A stretch of 64,000 bases of DNA from Azospirillum oryzae. GTDB lineage: Bacteria > Pseudomonadota > Alphaproteobacteria > Azospirillales > Azospirillaceae. Below the pieces are notes generated by a model that was not told where the DNA came from, ran no database searches, and saw only the letters and a program-made list of their open reading frames with translations. Below are positions 1-8,680 of this stretch, one piece after another. Location: the NCBI RefSeq assembly GCF_008364795.1, contig NZ_VTTM01000001.1:806001-870000 (forward strand), given 5' to 3'. How positions within the stretch are numbered: position 1 is the stretch's first letter; each line of letters opens with the position of its first letter. A program made the translations under genes and the position numbers.

Positions 1-905
1 GCGCCCAACAGCCGCTCCAGCGCCTCGTCGCGCACGGGATGGGCCGGACCGCCGACCGCGGTCAGCGCCTGGGCCAGCCCCCGCAGCGCAACCTCCGCCG
101 GCGCGCCCAGCAACGGTGCGGGAGCCAGCGTGATCCAGCCTTCCGGATGAATGGTCGCGGCCTCGGCAAGCAACCCGGCGGTCGCCTGTTCCAGCACGGC
201 GCGCGCCCGTCCGGCCCGGCGGGCGACCTCGCCCAACCGGGTGGCGTCCAGCCCCTCCCCCCCAAGCAGATCGACGGCGGCGCGCAGCCGGGCGCGGGCG
301 AAGCGCGGATTGTGGTTGGAGGGGTCCTCGATCCAGTCGACGCCCTGGGCGCGGCAGGTCGCCAGCAGCCGGTCATGGGAAAAGCCCAGCAGCGGCCGGA
401 TCACCCGCACCGCCCCATCGGCGCGCGCCGCCGCCATTCCGGCCAGCCCGTCGATGCCGGAGCCGCGGGCCAGCCGCAGCAGCACCGTCTCCGCCTGATC
501 GTCGCGATGGTGGGCCAACGCCAGATGCAGGATGCCGGACTCGTCGCAGGCCGCGGCCAGCAACCGGTGCCGCGCCGCCCTGGCCGCCGCCTGCAATCCC
601 GCCGAGGGCTTTTCCCCGTCCCAGCGAAGGACGCGGTGAGGAATACCGAGTCGGGCCATCGCCGCCCCGACCGCCGCCGCCTCGTCGGACGATTCGGGCC
701 GCAAGCCGTGGTCGACGGTCAGCGCCAGCAGACGTCCGCCCCGCTCTGCGACCCAATGCCGCAGCAGCAGAACCAGCGCCATGCTGTCGCCGCCGCCGGA
801 AATCCCGACGGCGACGGCCGGCGCCGGTTCGAATCCGCCCAGCGCCGCCATCGCACGGGCGAACTCCTCCGCCGAAACCGTTGCGGAGTCGTCTGTATCG
901 CCCAT
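1..905 (-). CDS. tilS: tRNA(Ile)-lysidine synthase, 3' part cut by window edge
   Basis: TilS ligates lysine to C34 of the tRNA-Ile with a CAU anticodon, changing its decoding from AUG to AUA. The frame opens with MGDTDDSATVSAEEFARAMA and soon shows the PP-loop ATPase motif SGGGDS followed by ALTVDHGLRPES and HHRDDQAET, as in the TilS/MesJ family. It stays open to base 1, so the end of the gene lies outside the window. The ATG overlaps the cpoB stop by one base (TGATG), indicating translational coupling at the end of the tol-pal cluster. The identification rests on the N-terminal PP-loop domain; the C-terminal domain is only partly visible. Confidence 0.9.
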   Translation of the reverse strand, partial: MGDTDDSATVSAEEFARAMAALGGFEPAPAVAVGISGGGDSMALVLLLRHWVAERGGRLLALTVDHGLRPESSDEAAAVGAAMARLGIPHRVLRWDGEKPSAGLQAAARAARHRLLAAACDESGILHLALAHHRDDQAETVLLRLARGSGIDGLAGMAAARADGAVRVIRPLLGFSHDRLLATCRAQGVDWIEDPSNHNPRFARARLRAAVDLLGGEGLDATRLGEVARRAGRARAVLEQATAGLLAEAATIHPEGWITLAPAPLLGAPAEVALRGLAQALTAVGGPAHPVRDEALERLLG

Positions 906-1780
906 CAGGCCGGGCAATTGATGCGTTTGCGCTCCGTATCGGCGCGGCGCTTCACGCTGGCCGAGGCTTCGGGGAACTTGGTCAGCAGCTGGCCGAAGGC
1001 GGTGCAGGCATCCGACTTCTTGTTCATCTGCTGCAGGGTCATGCCCAGCTTCAGCAGGCTGTCCGCCGCCTTCGGGTTGGTGCGGTACTTGGACAGCACC
1101 TCTGCGAAGGCCTGGGCCGCCTCCGGGAAGCGGTTGCGGACGTAATAGCTCTCACCCAGCCAATATTGCGCGTTGCCGGCATAGGCGTGGGACTTGTTCT
1201 TGGCGATGAACTCCTGCAGGGCCTTCTCCGCGCGGTCATAGTCGGAGTTGCGCAGCAGTTCGAACGCCTGCTCATACTGCTTTTCCGGCGACAGGCCGAC
1301 GGTCGAGGGCGGATTGGCCGCGGCGGTCTGCGCCGGCTTGTCGGCGGGCTTCTTGTCGTCGGCGGCCTTCGACGGCTTGGACGGCGCGGCGTCAGACATG
1401 GCGCCGCCCATTGCGCCGCCCATTGCGCCGCCCATGGCCCCTCCGGTGGCGCCGCCGCCCTTCTCCAGCTCCTTCAGGCGGAAATCCACGTCGGCGTTCA
1501 CCTTCTCCAGGCGCTCGCGCAGTTGGGTGACCTGATAGGTCGACTCCTCGTACTTGCCGGTCAGGTCCTGGATGGCGCGTTCCAGGTTCTGCAGCCGGAT
1601 CTCGAAATCGGCGGCGACGGAGGGCGACAGCTGCGCCACCTCCACCGGACCGCCCAGCGCCGCAACCTGGGTTTCCAGCGATTGCAGCCGCTCGATCTGC
1701 CCCTTCGACTGGGCCAGTGCGGGGCTTGCCGCGAGCATGCCACCCAGCAGCAGGGCGGCGACGGGACGGATGTTGGTCAT
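905..1780 (-). CDS. cpoB: Cell division coordinator CpoB (YbgF), periplasmic TPR protein
   Basis: CpoB is a periplasmic partner of the Tol-Pal system that coordinates envelope constriction with peptidoglycan synthesis. The 291-residue product starts MTNIRPVAALLLGGMLAASP, a Sec signal peptide ending near ALAQ. A heptad-rich coiled-coil (about residues 25-110, including LQNLERAIQDLTGKYEE) follows, then a Gly-Ala-Met repeat linker and Ala/Lys-rich segment, and C-terminal TPR repeats (EQAFELLRNSDYDRAEKAL, AQYWLGESYYVRNRFPEAA). The frame is open further upstream, but this ATG fits the signal peptide. It follows pal, from which it is separated by a strong hairpin, and overlaps tilS by one base. Confidence 0.93.
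   Translation of the reverse strand: MTNIRPVAALLLGGMLAASPALAQSKGQIERLQSLETQVAALGGPVEVAQLSPSVAADFEIRLQNLERAIQDLTGKYEESTYQVTQLRERLEKVNADVDFRLKELEKGGGATGGAMGGAMGGAMGGAMSDAAPSKPSKAADDKKPADKPAQTAAANPPSTVGLSPEKQYEQAFELLRNSDYDRAEKALQEFIAKNKSHAYAGNAQYWLGESYYVRNRFPEAAQAFAEVLSKYRTNPKAADSLLKLGMTLQQMNKKSDACTAFGQLLTKFPEASASVKRRADTERKRINCPA
1399..1445. repeat. Short 12-bp tandem repeat inside cpoB (GGAM linker)
   Basis: Near-identical 12-base units (gcgccgcccatt type) run head to tail and encode Gly-Gly-Ala-Met units between the coiled coil and the TPR domain of CpoB. Copy number is about four. Such an in-frame array can expand or contract without breaking the frame, so linker length may vary between strains. 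Confidence 0.7.
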
Positions 1781-1955
1781 GCGCGTGGGATCCTGAGGAG
1801 ATCTGATGCCGGGGGAAAACACCCACGGCGACCATGGCGAACGAAAAAGGCGACGCGATGGCCGCTGTTTAGCAGAACTTGCGCACCGGCGCAAAGAACC
1901 CGGCGGCGCCGGAATTCCGGCCGTCGAAAGAGTCGGGAATACCGCCCGCCGAAAA

Positions 1956-1996
1956 GAAAAAGGCGCCGCCCCGGTTGCCCGGTGGCGGCGCCTTTT
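1956..1996 (-). terminator. Rho-independent terminator after pal
   Basis: A perfect stem (aaggcgccgcc paired with ggcggcgcctt) encloses a 13-base loop. Read on the minus strand it is followed by a T-rich run (cctttttctttt). It lies about 33 bases past the pal stop, so it probably ends or attenuates tol-pal transcription before cpoB-tilS. Confidence 0.8.
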
Positions 1997-2028
1997 CCCA
2001 TTTCCCCGTCAGGCGGGGACCGGCGTCA

Positions 2029-2499
2029 TTAGTTGACGACGGTCACGCCACGGCGGTTCTGCGACCAGGCGGCCTCGTTCGAGCCAACCACGGCCGGACG
2101 CTCCTTGCCGTAGGACACGACGTTGACGCGGCTGGCCGGGATGCCCTTGGCGGCCAGGTAGTTCTTCACCGAGTTGGCGCGACGCTCGCCCAGGGCCAGG
2201 TTGTACTCGCGGGTGCCGCGCTCGTCGGCATGGCCCTCGACGGTCACGGTGACCGAACCGTAGGTCTGCAGCCACTTGGCCTGACGGTCGAGGGTGGCGC
2301 GAGCCTCCGGCGACAGGTCGAAGCGGTCGAGGCCGAAGAAGACGCGGTCGCCGACGTTGACGACGAAATCTTCAGCCGAGCCCGGGCGGACCGAGGTCTG
2401 CTGGGCACCGGTGTTGGCGCCGTTGGCGGCGTCGTTCGGCGTGGATTCGCAAGCGGCGAGCAGGGCGACCGCGGCGAGGGCAAGGAACTTCATACGCAT
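2029..2499 (-). CDS. pal: Peptidoglycan-associated lipoprotein Pal
   Basis: Pal is the outer-membrane lipoprotein of the Tol-Pal system; it binds meso-diaminopimelate in peptidoglycan and TolB. The 156-residue product begins MRMKFLALAAVALLAACEST, with a lipobox whose acylated Cys is at residue 17. A flexible Asn/Thr-rich linker follows, then an OmpA-like domain with VFFGLDRFDLSPEA, VEGHADERGTREYN and GERRANSVKNYL, the usual peptidoglycan-binding signature. A second in-frame ATG two codons later (2493) is possible. It follows tolB by about 150 bases and ends before a strong terminator. Confidence 0.97.
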   Translation of the reverse strand: MRMKFLALAAVALLAACESTPNDAANGANTGAQQTSVRPGSAEDFVVNVGDRVFFGLDRFDLSPEARATLDRQAKWLQTYGSVTVTVEGHADERGTREYNLALGERRANSVKNYLAAKGIPASRVNVVSYGKERPAVVGSNEAAWSQNRRGVTVVN

Positions 2500-2647
2500 G
2501 TTCAGGGACCCCTTGAACGACAATTGTTGAGTGGCCGGACTGGTCAGCACGAGAGCCGCTTCTTTTCGCCAATCCCCGACGAAAAGACGACGTCCGACCT
2601 TTGTCTTGAGCATTGCTCCCGCGCCGCCGCAAAATAGGGCTACTCCA

Positions 2648-4000
2648 CTAGGGAATCAAGGGCGACCACGCAGGGTCCGATGCGCCGACCGGGGTGCTCA
2701 CGCGACGCTCGTTCGCGCCGGTGATGTCGATGCTGTACAGCTGCGCGTTGCGGCCACGACCGTCACCCGTCGGCAAGTCCTTGAAGAACATAAGAACACG
2801 GCCATTCGGCGCCCAGGTCGGCCCCTCGACGTGGAAGGCTTCGGTCAGGATTCGTTCCCCCGTCCCATCCGGACGGATTACGCCGATTGCAAAGCTGCTA
2901 CCACGCTGGCGCGTGAAGGCGATCAGATCGCCGCGCGGCGACCACACCGGCGTGCCGTAGCGGCCCTCGCCGAAGGTCAGCCGCTTCACGCCCGACCCGT
3001 CGGCGCCCATGACATAGAGCTGCTGCGTGCCGCCGCGATCCGACTCGAAGACGATCTTCTGGCCGTCCGGGGAATAGCTGGGACCGGTGTCGATGCCGGG
3101 CGCGTCGGTCAGCTGGGTCTGGCGGCGGGTGCGCAGGTCCAGCGTGTAGATGTCGGTGTTGCCGTTCTGGGCCATCGACATGATGACCTTGTTGCCGTCC
3201 GGCGAGAAGCGCGGGGCGAAGGTCATGCCGGGGAAGTCGCCCAGGACCTCCTGGCGGCCGGTGTCGATGTTGAACAGGTACACGCGCGGCTTCTTGTTGA
3301 AGTACGACATGTACGTGATTTCCTGGGACGTCGGCGAGAAGCGCGGCGTCAGGACCAGGGACTGGCCGTCGGTCAGGAACTGATGGTTGGCGCTGTCCTG
3401 GTCCATGATGGCCAGCTGCTTCTTGCGCGCATTCGCCGGGCCCGATTCGGCAACGTAGACGATGCGCGTGTCGAAATAGCCGTCCTCGCCGGTCAGGCGC
3501 TTATAGATGGCATCGGCCACGATGTGGGCGATGCGGCGCCATTCCTGCGGCGAGGCGCTGTAGCTCAGCCCCTGCATGTACTGGCCGGCGGCGACGTCCC
3601 ACAGGCGGAAATCCACCTTCATGCGGCCGTCGCCGCCCGTCGTGGTGTTGCCGGCGACCAGCGCCTGGGCGCCAAGCGCCTTCCAGTCCGGGTAACGCGG
3701 CTCGCCGCTGCGCAGCTGCTCCGGCGTCTGCAGGAAGCCGCGCGGGTCCAGCGGCTTGAACAGGCCGGAGCGCTCCAGGTCGGCGGAGATGACCTTGGAG
3801 ATGTCGGCGCCCAGCTGTGCATCGCGTCCGCCCGCACCGGCGAAGCTGGTGATCGCGATGGGCAGCGGCTCGGACACGCCCCGCGTGATGTCGATGCGCA
3901 ACTCGGCGCGCGCCTCCTGCGGAGCGGCAACGCCGAGGGAGAGGAGAAGCGCGCCGGTGGCCCCGGCCAGCTTCAACAGAAGCCTCGTCTTCGTCGTCAT
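2648..4000 (-). CDS. tolB: Tol-Pal system beta-propeller protein TolB
   Basis: TolB is the periplasmic link between TolA and Pal. The 450-residue protein has a Sec signal peptide ([20 protein letters not shown], cleavage after ARA), an N-terminal alpha/beta domain with the ALVAGNTTT region, and a six-bladed beta-propeller made of WD-like repeats: [62 protein letters not shown]. Length is close to the family norm (about 430). The start lies two bases beyond the tolA stop, in keeping with one tolQRAB transcript. Confidence 0.98.
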   Translation of the reverse strand: MTTKTRLLLKLAGATGALLLSLGVAAPQEARAELRIDITRGVSEPLPIAITSFAGAGGRDAQLGADISKVISADLERSGLFKPLDPRGFLQTPEQLRSGEPRYPDWKALGAQALVAGNTTTGGDGRMKVDFRLWDVAAGQYMQGLSYSASPQEWRRIAHIVADAIYKRLTGEDGYFDTRIVYVAESGPANARKKQLAIMDQDSANHQFLTDGQSLVLTPRFSPTSQEITYMSYFNKKPRVYLFNIDTGRQEVLGDFPGMTFAPRFSPDGNKVIMSMAQNGNTDIYTLDLRTRRQTQLTDAPGIDTGPSYSPDGQKIVFESDRGGTQQLYVMGADGSGVKRLTFGEGRYGTPVWSPRGDLIAFTRQRGSSFAIGVIRPDGTGERILTEAFHVEGPTWAPNGRVLMFFKDLPTGDGRGRNAQLYSIDITGANERRVSTPVGASDPAWSPLIP

Positions 4001-4002
4001 GG

Positions 4003-5211
4003 TCAGAACATGTCCCTCGGGTCGAAATTGAACACGATGAAGCGCCAGTCTTCATAAGTCTGCGACGTGAACTCGCTGGGCAGCAGGTCCAGGGGGCTGG
4101 ACCGTTTGACCGCGCGCACCGCCGCATCGGCCGACGCCCGGAAGGCGGCATCCGACAGATAGCGCGACTTGTACTTCTCGTCGATCCAGGCTCGGATCAC
4201 GCTGTGGTCGCGGCCGACCTCGACGTGGATCTCGATCTGCATCGACCCTGCGTCCTTGCGGCCGCTGTCGAAGTTCCAGTTCTTGCTCAACTGGCCGCGG
4301 ATGGCGTCCAACGCGCGGCCCGACGGCTTGAACGGCCTGTCGGGGCCGTTGGTCGCCTTCGCCGCACCGGCCGGTGCCGCCGAAGCGGTCTTCTGGCTGG
4401 GCTTGGCGTCGCTGTTGGCGCTGGCCGATGCCTTGCCGTCCGCCTTCGGGTTGTCCGACGGCTTGATCTTCCCGACGTTCGACAGCAGGTCGGACAGCGG
4501 GTCGGTCTTGGCCGACGGCTTCTCCGGCTGCTTGGCCGGCGTCTCCGCCTTCTTCGGCTCGGCCTTCGCGACCTCCTTCGCCGGCTCCGGCTTCTTCGGT
4601 TCCGCCTTGGGCGGTTCCGGCTTCGGCTCGTGCTTGGGCGGCTCGGGCTTCTTCGGCTCAGGCTTCGGAGGCTCAGGCTTGGGCGGCTCCGGTTTAGGAG
4701 GCTCCGGCTTGGGCTCGTGCTTCGGCGGTTCCGGTTTGGGCGGTTCCGGCTTCGGCGGCTCGGGCTTGGGGGGCTCCGGCGGCTTCGGAGTCGGCGACGG
4801 CGCCGGATCCGGGGGCGGCGGGGGTGGCGGCGGAGGAGGCGGCGGAGTCGGGGCGGGCTTGGGCGGCGGCGTCGGCTCGCGCGGGGGCGGCGGCACCTGG
4901 GCGACCTTCGGCGGCTCCGGCGTCTTGGCAGGCGGCGGGGGCGGCGGCGGCGGTTCGTCCTCCTCGTCCGGCGGCTCGGGCGCCGGCGGGGACGGCTTGG
5001 CCTCGGGCATCGGCGGGCGCAGCGCGGCATTGGCCGGCTTGGGCTCGCCCTTCTCGACCCGGGCGGCCTGGGTGACCTCGCCGATGTCGACGATCTCGAT
5101 CGGGATCGAGGAGGCGATTTCGAGCTTGCGATCGCTGGGCGGCAGGCCAAGCACGAACAGCGCGACCAGCGCGACGTGCAGCACCGCCGAGGCGATCAGG
5201 GGCTTGCGCAT
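4003..5211 (-). CDS. tolA: Cell envelope integrity protein TolA, polyproline type
   Basis: TolA spans the periplasm and passes energy from TolQR to TolB-Pal. The 402-residue protein has one N-terminal membrane helix (about residues 8-24, [16 protein letters not shown]). A very proline-rich rod follows (about 66-215), with runs of 8 and 12 consecutive prolines and many PKPEPP units. After a low-complexity Lys/Ser/Ala segment comes a TolA/TonB-like C-terminal domain (about 298-402, [16 protein letters not shown] to [12 protein letters not shown]). Enterobacterial TolA uses an Ala/Lys/Glu helix as its rod; here it is a polyproline rod, reminiscent of TonB. Identity is fixed by position between tolR and tolB. 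Confidence 0.95.
   Translation of the reverse strand: MRKPLIASAVLHVALVALFVLGLPPSDRKLEIASSIPIEIVDIGEVTQAARVEKGEPKPANAALRPPMPEAKPSPPAPEPPDEEDEPPPPPPPPAKTPEPPKVAQVPPPPREPTPPPKPAPTPPPPPPPPPPPPDPAPSPTPKPPEPPKPEPPKPEPPKPEPPKHEPKPEPPKPEPPKPEPPKPEPKKPEPPKHEPKPEPPKAEPKKPEPAKEVAKAEPKKAETPAKQPEKPSAKTDPLSDLLSNVGKIKPSDNPKADGKASASANSDAKPSQKTASAAPAGAAKATNGPDRPFKPSGRALDAIRGQLSKNWNFDSGRKDAGSMQIEIHVEVGRDHSVIRAWIDEKYKSRYLSDAAFRASADAAVRAVKRSSPLDLLPSEFTSQTYEDWRFIVFNFDPRDMF
4582..4954. repeat. Proline-coding tandem repeats within tolA
   Basis: This stretch encodes two polyproline runs (about 4807-4954) followed by degenerate repeats of a [14 protein letters not shown] unit (about 4582-4791). The repeats are visible in DNA as variants of ggcggctccggcttgggc. 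The opposite strand reads as a Gly-Ser-rich open frame, which is an artefact of this composition. Confidence 0.75.
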
Positions 5212-5227
5212 GGGAGTTCCGCCCGCC

Positions 5228-5710
5228 TCAACGCGCCGGTTTGGGGGCGCCGACCCGCGCGCTGGACGCGGTCGGACCGTTCGGCATCTCGGCGACCAGG
5301 CCGACCTTCTTGAAGCCGGCGGCGCTCATGGTGCCCATCACCTCCAGCATCTTGCCATAGGCGATCTTGGCGTCGCCGCGGACCAGGATGCGGGCCTCCG
5401 GGTTGTTGTTGGTCACCGCGATCAGCAGCGGCACCATGTTGCCCAGCTCGACCGGCGTCTCCTGGACGAAGACGCGGCCGTCGGTCTGCACGGTGACGAA
5501 CAGCGGGTCCTTCTGCTGCTCCAGCGGAGCGGCGTTGGTCTTGGGCAGGTCGACCGGCACGCCGACGGTCAGCATCGGGGCGGCGACCATGAAGACGATC
5601 AGCAGGACCAGCATGACGTCGATGAACGGCGTCATGTTGATCTCGGCCATCGCGCGATATCCCCGGCGCTTGCCGCGTCCGTGGGATTTGCCTGCGAGTT
5701 GTCCGGCCAT
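5228..5710 (-). CDS. tolR: Inner-membrane protein TolR (ExbD family)
   Basis: TolR is the single-pass subunit that, with TolQ, converts proton flow into work on TolA. The 160-residue product has a basic N-terminus and one membrane helix beginning at MAEINMTPFIDVMLVLLIVF. The Asp in FIDVMLVLL is the conserved proton-carrying residue of TolR/ExbD/MotB. The periplasmic domain includes VDLPKTNAAPLEQQ and ILVRGDAKIAYGKMLEVM, typical of the family. It lies 3 bases from tolQ and 16 from tolA, so the operon is tight. Confidence 0.97.
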   Translation of the reverse strand: MAGQLAGKSHGRGKRRGYRAMAEINMTPFIDVMLVLLIVFMVAAPMLTVGVPVDLPKTNAAPLEQQKDPLFVTVQTDGRVFVQETPVELGNMVPLLIAVTNNNPEARILVRGDAKIAYGKMLEVMGTMSAAGFKKVGLVAEMPNGPTASSARVGAPKPAR

Positions 5711-5713
5711 GGT

Positions 5714-6445
5714 TCAGGCGGCTCCCCGCTCCTCGAGGTGGCGGGACAGGATCGCCGAGAACTCGCCCGAGAAGGTGTCCAGCCGGTCGGCGTAGCGGCC
5801 GAGGTCGGTGGAGAACTTGTTGTAGGACAGCACCGCCGGGATGGCGGCCAGCAGGCCCATGGCGGTGGCGAACAGCGCCTCGGCGATACCGGGCGCCACC
5901 ACGGCGAGGCTGGTGTTGCCCGAGCCGGCGATCGAGGTGAAGGAGTTCATGATGCCCCACACCGTGCCGAACAGGCCGATGAAGGGGGCCGTCGAGCCGA
6001 CCGAGGCCAGGAAGGTCATGTAGCGTTCGGCCCGCGCCATCTCGCGGCCGATGGTCACCGCCATCACCCGCTCGACCCGCTGCTGCAGCGAGCCCTTCAT
6101 GGTGCCGGCGATGCCGCGGTCGGCGGCGTGGCGCCATTCGCGCATGCCGGCGGCGAAGGTCGCGGCCATCGGGTCGGCAGGGGTCTGGCCGATGCGGTCG
6201 TACAGCGCGTCGAGCGACCCGCCCGACCAGAAGGCCTCTTCGAAGGCGTCGGCCTGGGCGTTCAGGCGGCGGATCCGCATCAGCTTTTCGATGATGATCG
6301 CCCAGCACCAGATCGAGGCGACGACGAGCATCATCATCACGATCTTGACGATCGCGTCGGCCTGCCAGAACAGGCCGAGGATCGTGATTTCATGTGCCGT
6401 CGTGGCGGCGTTGCCGGCCAGTTGGGCGGTTTGCAGGGCGTCCAT
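5714..6445 (-). CDS. tolQ: Proton channel protein TolQ (MotA/TolQ/ExbB family)
   Basis: TolQ forms the multi-pass core of the TolQR proton-driven motor in the inner membrane. The 243-residue protein has three membrane segments: one near residues 23-45 (FWQADAIVKIVMMMLVVASI), then FLASVGSTAPFIGLFGTVWG and IAEALFATAMGLLAAIPAVL. The conserved Thr/Gly pattern TAPFIGLFGTVWGIM is typical of TolQ/ExbB. Length and the adjoining tolR-tolA-tolB make TolQ, rather than ExbB, the clear choice. Confidence 0.97.
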   Translation of the reverse strand: MDALQTAQLAGNAATTAHEITILGLFWQADAIVKIVMMMLVVASIWCWAIIIEKLMRIRRLNAQADAFEEAFWSGGSLDALYDRIGQTPADPMAATFAAGMREWRHAADRGIAGTMKGSLQQRVERVMAVTIGREMARAERYMTFLASVGSTAPFIGLFGTVWGIMNSFTSIAGSGNTSLAVVAPGIAEALFATAMGLLAAIPAVLSYNKFSTDLGRYADRLDTFSGEFSAILSRHLEERGAA

Positions 6446-6502
6446 CGCAGTCAGTCTCGCGGTTGCGCTGTTGGCACGGGGATGTGGAAGGGAAACGGTC
6501 GA

Positions 6503-6991
6503 TCAAGGGTGGGCAGACGAAGAAGAGCTTTGCTTTGCATGCAGCGACTCCATCGCCGCTTTCACCGGTTCGGGAAGGCGCACGGCCCGCCCGGCCCGGT
6601 TTATCGTCACCAGCTGCAGGTCGGCGCGCGCCAGCACGCGACCGTCGCGGCGGATGACTTGTGCAACTGCGAAGGAGGCTCCGCGGATATCGACGATTCG
6701 GGTTTCCACTTCAAGCGTGTCCTCCAGCTTGGCAGGGGCGTCAAAATCGATGGTCAGGCGCCGTACCGCAAATGACACACCTGTGACATCGCCCAAACCG
6801 TCCGCCATTTCCTTCTGACGGAAGCCCATCAGGTACAGCATCTCCGTCCGCGCCCGCTCCGCGAATCGCAGGTAATTGGCGTGATAGACGATGCCGCCGG
6901 CGTCGGTATCCTCGTAATAGACCCGCAGCGGATAGCGGTGCGTGCCGTCATCCGCGAACCAGCCCGAGAGGGAGATCGTCGCCTCACTCAT
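6503..6991 (-). CDS. ybgC: Tol-Pal associated acyl-CoA thioesterase YbgC
   Basis: A hotdog-fold thioesterase that hydrolyses acyl-CoA or acyl-ACP thioesters; members encoded with tol genes are linked to phospholipid metabolism in the envelope. The 162-residue product has the 4-hydroxybenzoyl-CoA thioesterase motif [24 protein letters not shown], shown here as [17 protein letters not shown] plus FAERART, with catalytic Asp. The start chosen is the ATG whose first bases overlap the ruvB stop by 8; a GTG six bases upstream is the less likely alternative. Together with tolQRAB-pal-cpoB it forms the classic ybgC-tol operon. Confidence 0.95.
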   Translation of the reverse strand: MSEATISLSGWFADDGTHRYPLRVYYEDTDAGGIVYHANYLRFAERARTEMLYLMGFRQKEMADGLGDVTGVSFAVRRLTIDFDAPAKLEDTLEVETRIVDIRGASFAVAQVIRRDGRVLARADLQLVTINRAGRAVRLPEPVKAAMESLHAKQSSSSSAHP

Positions 6992-8057
6992 CGTCACCCT
7001 CGTCTGTCGGGTTGGGAACCCGGTCCAGCAGGTCGAGCTGACGGAGCGGCGCGTTCGGCGGGTTGAGGCCGAGATAGCGGAAGCCCTGGTCGGTCAGCAT
7101 GCGCCCGCGCGGCGTGCGCTGCAGGAAGCCCTGCTGGATCAGGTAGGGTTCGACCACCTCCTCCAGCACGTCGCGCTGTTCACCCAGAGCGGCGCCCAGC
7201 GTCTCGACGCCCACCGGCCCGCCTCCATAGTTGTTGGCGACCAGCCCGAGATAGCGGCGGTCCATGCTGTCCAGCCCCAGCCGGTCGACCTCCAGCCGGG
7301 TCAGGGCGGCATCGGCGACCCGCTTGTCGACCTCCTCCACCCCGGCGACCGCGGCGAAATCGCGCACCCGGCGCAGCAGCCGGCCCGACACGCGCGGCGT
7401 GCCGCGCGAGCGGTTGGCGATCTCGCGGGCGCCCTCGGGCGTGATGCCCATGCCGAGCACGCCGGCGGCGCGGCGCACGATCAGCTCCAGCTCGTCCGGC
7501 TCGTAGAATTGCAGCCGCACGGGAATGCCGAAGCGTTCGCGCAAGGGGCGCGTGATCAAGCCGCTGCGCGTCGTGGCGCCGACAAGCGTGAAGGGCGGCA
7601 GGTCGATCCGGATGGACCGCGCCGACGGGCCTTCGCCGATGATGAGGTCGAGCTGGAAATCCTCCATCGCGGGATAGAGCACCTCTTCCACGGCGGGATT
7701 AAGGCGATGAATCTCGTCGATGAAGAGGACGTCATGCGGCTGCAGATTGGTCAGCAGCGCCGCCAGATCGCCGGCCCGCGCGATGACCGGCCCGGAGGTG
7801 GCGCGGAACCCCACCCCCAGCTCGCGCGCCACGATCTGCGCCAGCGTGGTCTTGCCCAGGCCGGGGGGCCCGAACAGCAGCACATGGTCCAGCGCCTCGT
7901 TGCGGGAGCGGGCGGCCTGGATGAAGATCGACAGATTCTCGCGCGCCTGGCGCTGGCCGATAAACTCGGCGAGCGACAGCGGGCGGATCGACGACTCGGC
8001 CGAGTCGCCCTGCCCCTGGCCCGGCTGGACCAGACGGTCGTGGTTGGGGTCGCTCAT
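6984..8057 (-). CDS. ruvB: Holliday junction branch migration helicase RuvB
   Basis: RuvB is the AAA+ motor that drives branch migration of Holliday junctions with RuvA. The 357-residue protein shows Walker [12 protein letters not shown], Walker [11 protein letters not shown], sensor 1 [18 protein letters not shown] and the C-terminal winged helix ([16 protein letters not shown]). Length is slightly above the usual 330-350 because of an N-terminal Gln/Gly-rich tail. It overlaps ruvA by four bases (ATGA) and ybgC by eight. Confidence 0.98.
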   Translation of the reverse strand: MSDPNHDRLVQPGQGQGDSAESSIRPLSLAEFIGQRQARENLSIFIQAARSRNEALDHVLLFGPPGLGKTTLAQIVARELGVGFRATSGPVIARAGDLAALLTNLQPHDVLFIDEIHRLNPAVEEVLYPAMEDFQLDLIIGEGPSARSIRIDLPPFTLVGATTRSGLITRPLRERFGIPVRLQFYEPDELELIVRRAAGVLGMGITPEGAREIANRSRGTPRVSGRLLRRVRDFAAVAGVEEVDKRVADAALTRLEVDRLGLDSMDRRYLGLVANNYGGGPVGVETLGAALGEQRDVLEEVVEPYLIQQGFLQRTPRGRMLTDQGFRYLGLNPPNAPLRQLDLLDRVPNPTDEGDDE

Positions 8058-8680
8058 TGGCTCAGTTCCTTGAGGCCCTGGCGGATCAGATCGGACACGC
8101 CGGCGTCATCGCCCAGCACCCGCCCGGCGGCGACGACCGCGCCGAAGGCCTCCGACCGGCCATAGCCGAGATTGACCAGCGCCGACACCGCGTCGGCCAG
8201 CGCCGGGCTGGCGCCCGGAACGGCGGCGGGGGCGCCCTTGCCGGCCGGCGCGCCCGCGGTCGCCGCGGGGCCGAGCGCCAGATTGCCGACCTTGTCCTTC
8301 AATTCGTTCAGGATGCGCGCCGCCACCTTCGGCCCGACGCCGTCAGCCCGCACCAGCGCGGTCTTGTCCTGCGAGGCGATGGCGCGGGTCAGCTGGTCGG
8401 GGTCGAGCACGCCCAGGATCGACAGCGCCAGCCGGGCGCCGACGCCCTGGATGGTGGTCAGCAGCTTGAACCACTCGCGCTCGGCCTGCTCGCCGAAGCC
8501 GTGCAGGACGATGCGCTCCTCGCGAATGAAGGTCTCGACCACCAGCGACGCCCGCTCCCCCACCGCCATGCGCGACAGCGTGCGGTTGGAGCAGGACAGC
8601 AGGTAACCGACGCCGTTCACGTCGAGCACGACCCAGTCGGTGCCGGTGGAATCGACGATGCCGGTCAGCTTGGCGATCAT
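8054..8680 (-). CDS. ruvA: Holliday junction DNA-binding protein RuvA
   Basis: RuvA tetramers hold the Holliday junction open and load RuvB. The 208-residue product begins [20 protein letters not shown] and contains the OB-fold, two helix-hairpin-helix motifs ([15 protein letters not shown] and [19 protein letters not shown]) and, after a Gly/Ala/Pro linker, domain III ([21 protein letters not shown]), which contacts RuvB. Four-base overlaps with ruvC and ruvB on either side show translational coupling. Confidence 0.98.
   Translation of the reverse strand: MIAKLTGIVDSTGTDWVVLDVNGVGYLLSCSNRTLSRMAVGERASLVVETFIREERIVLHGFGEQAEREWFKLLTTIQGVGARLALSILGVLDPDQLTRAIASQDKTALVRADGVGPKVAARILNELKDKVGNLALGPAATAGAPAGKGAPAAVPGASPALADAVSALVNLGYGRSEAFGAVVAAGRVLGDDAGVSDLIRQGLKELSQ

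Noticed and set aside
4169..6775. 868-codon plus-strand frame opposite tolA-tolR-tolQ-ybgC, rich in Gly-Ser and His-Asp
   Set aside because: It is antisense to five well-identified genes; the Gly/Ser-rich part is the complement of polyproline codons, and no domain is recognisable.
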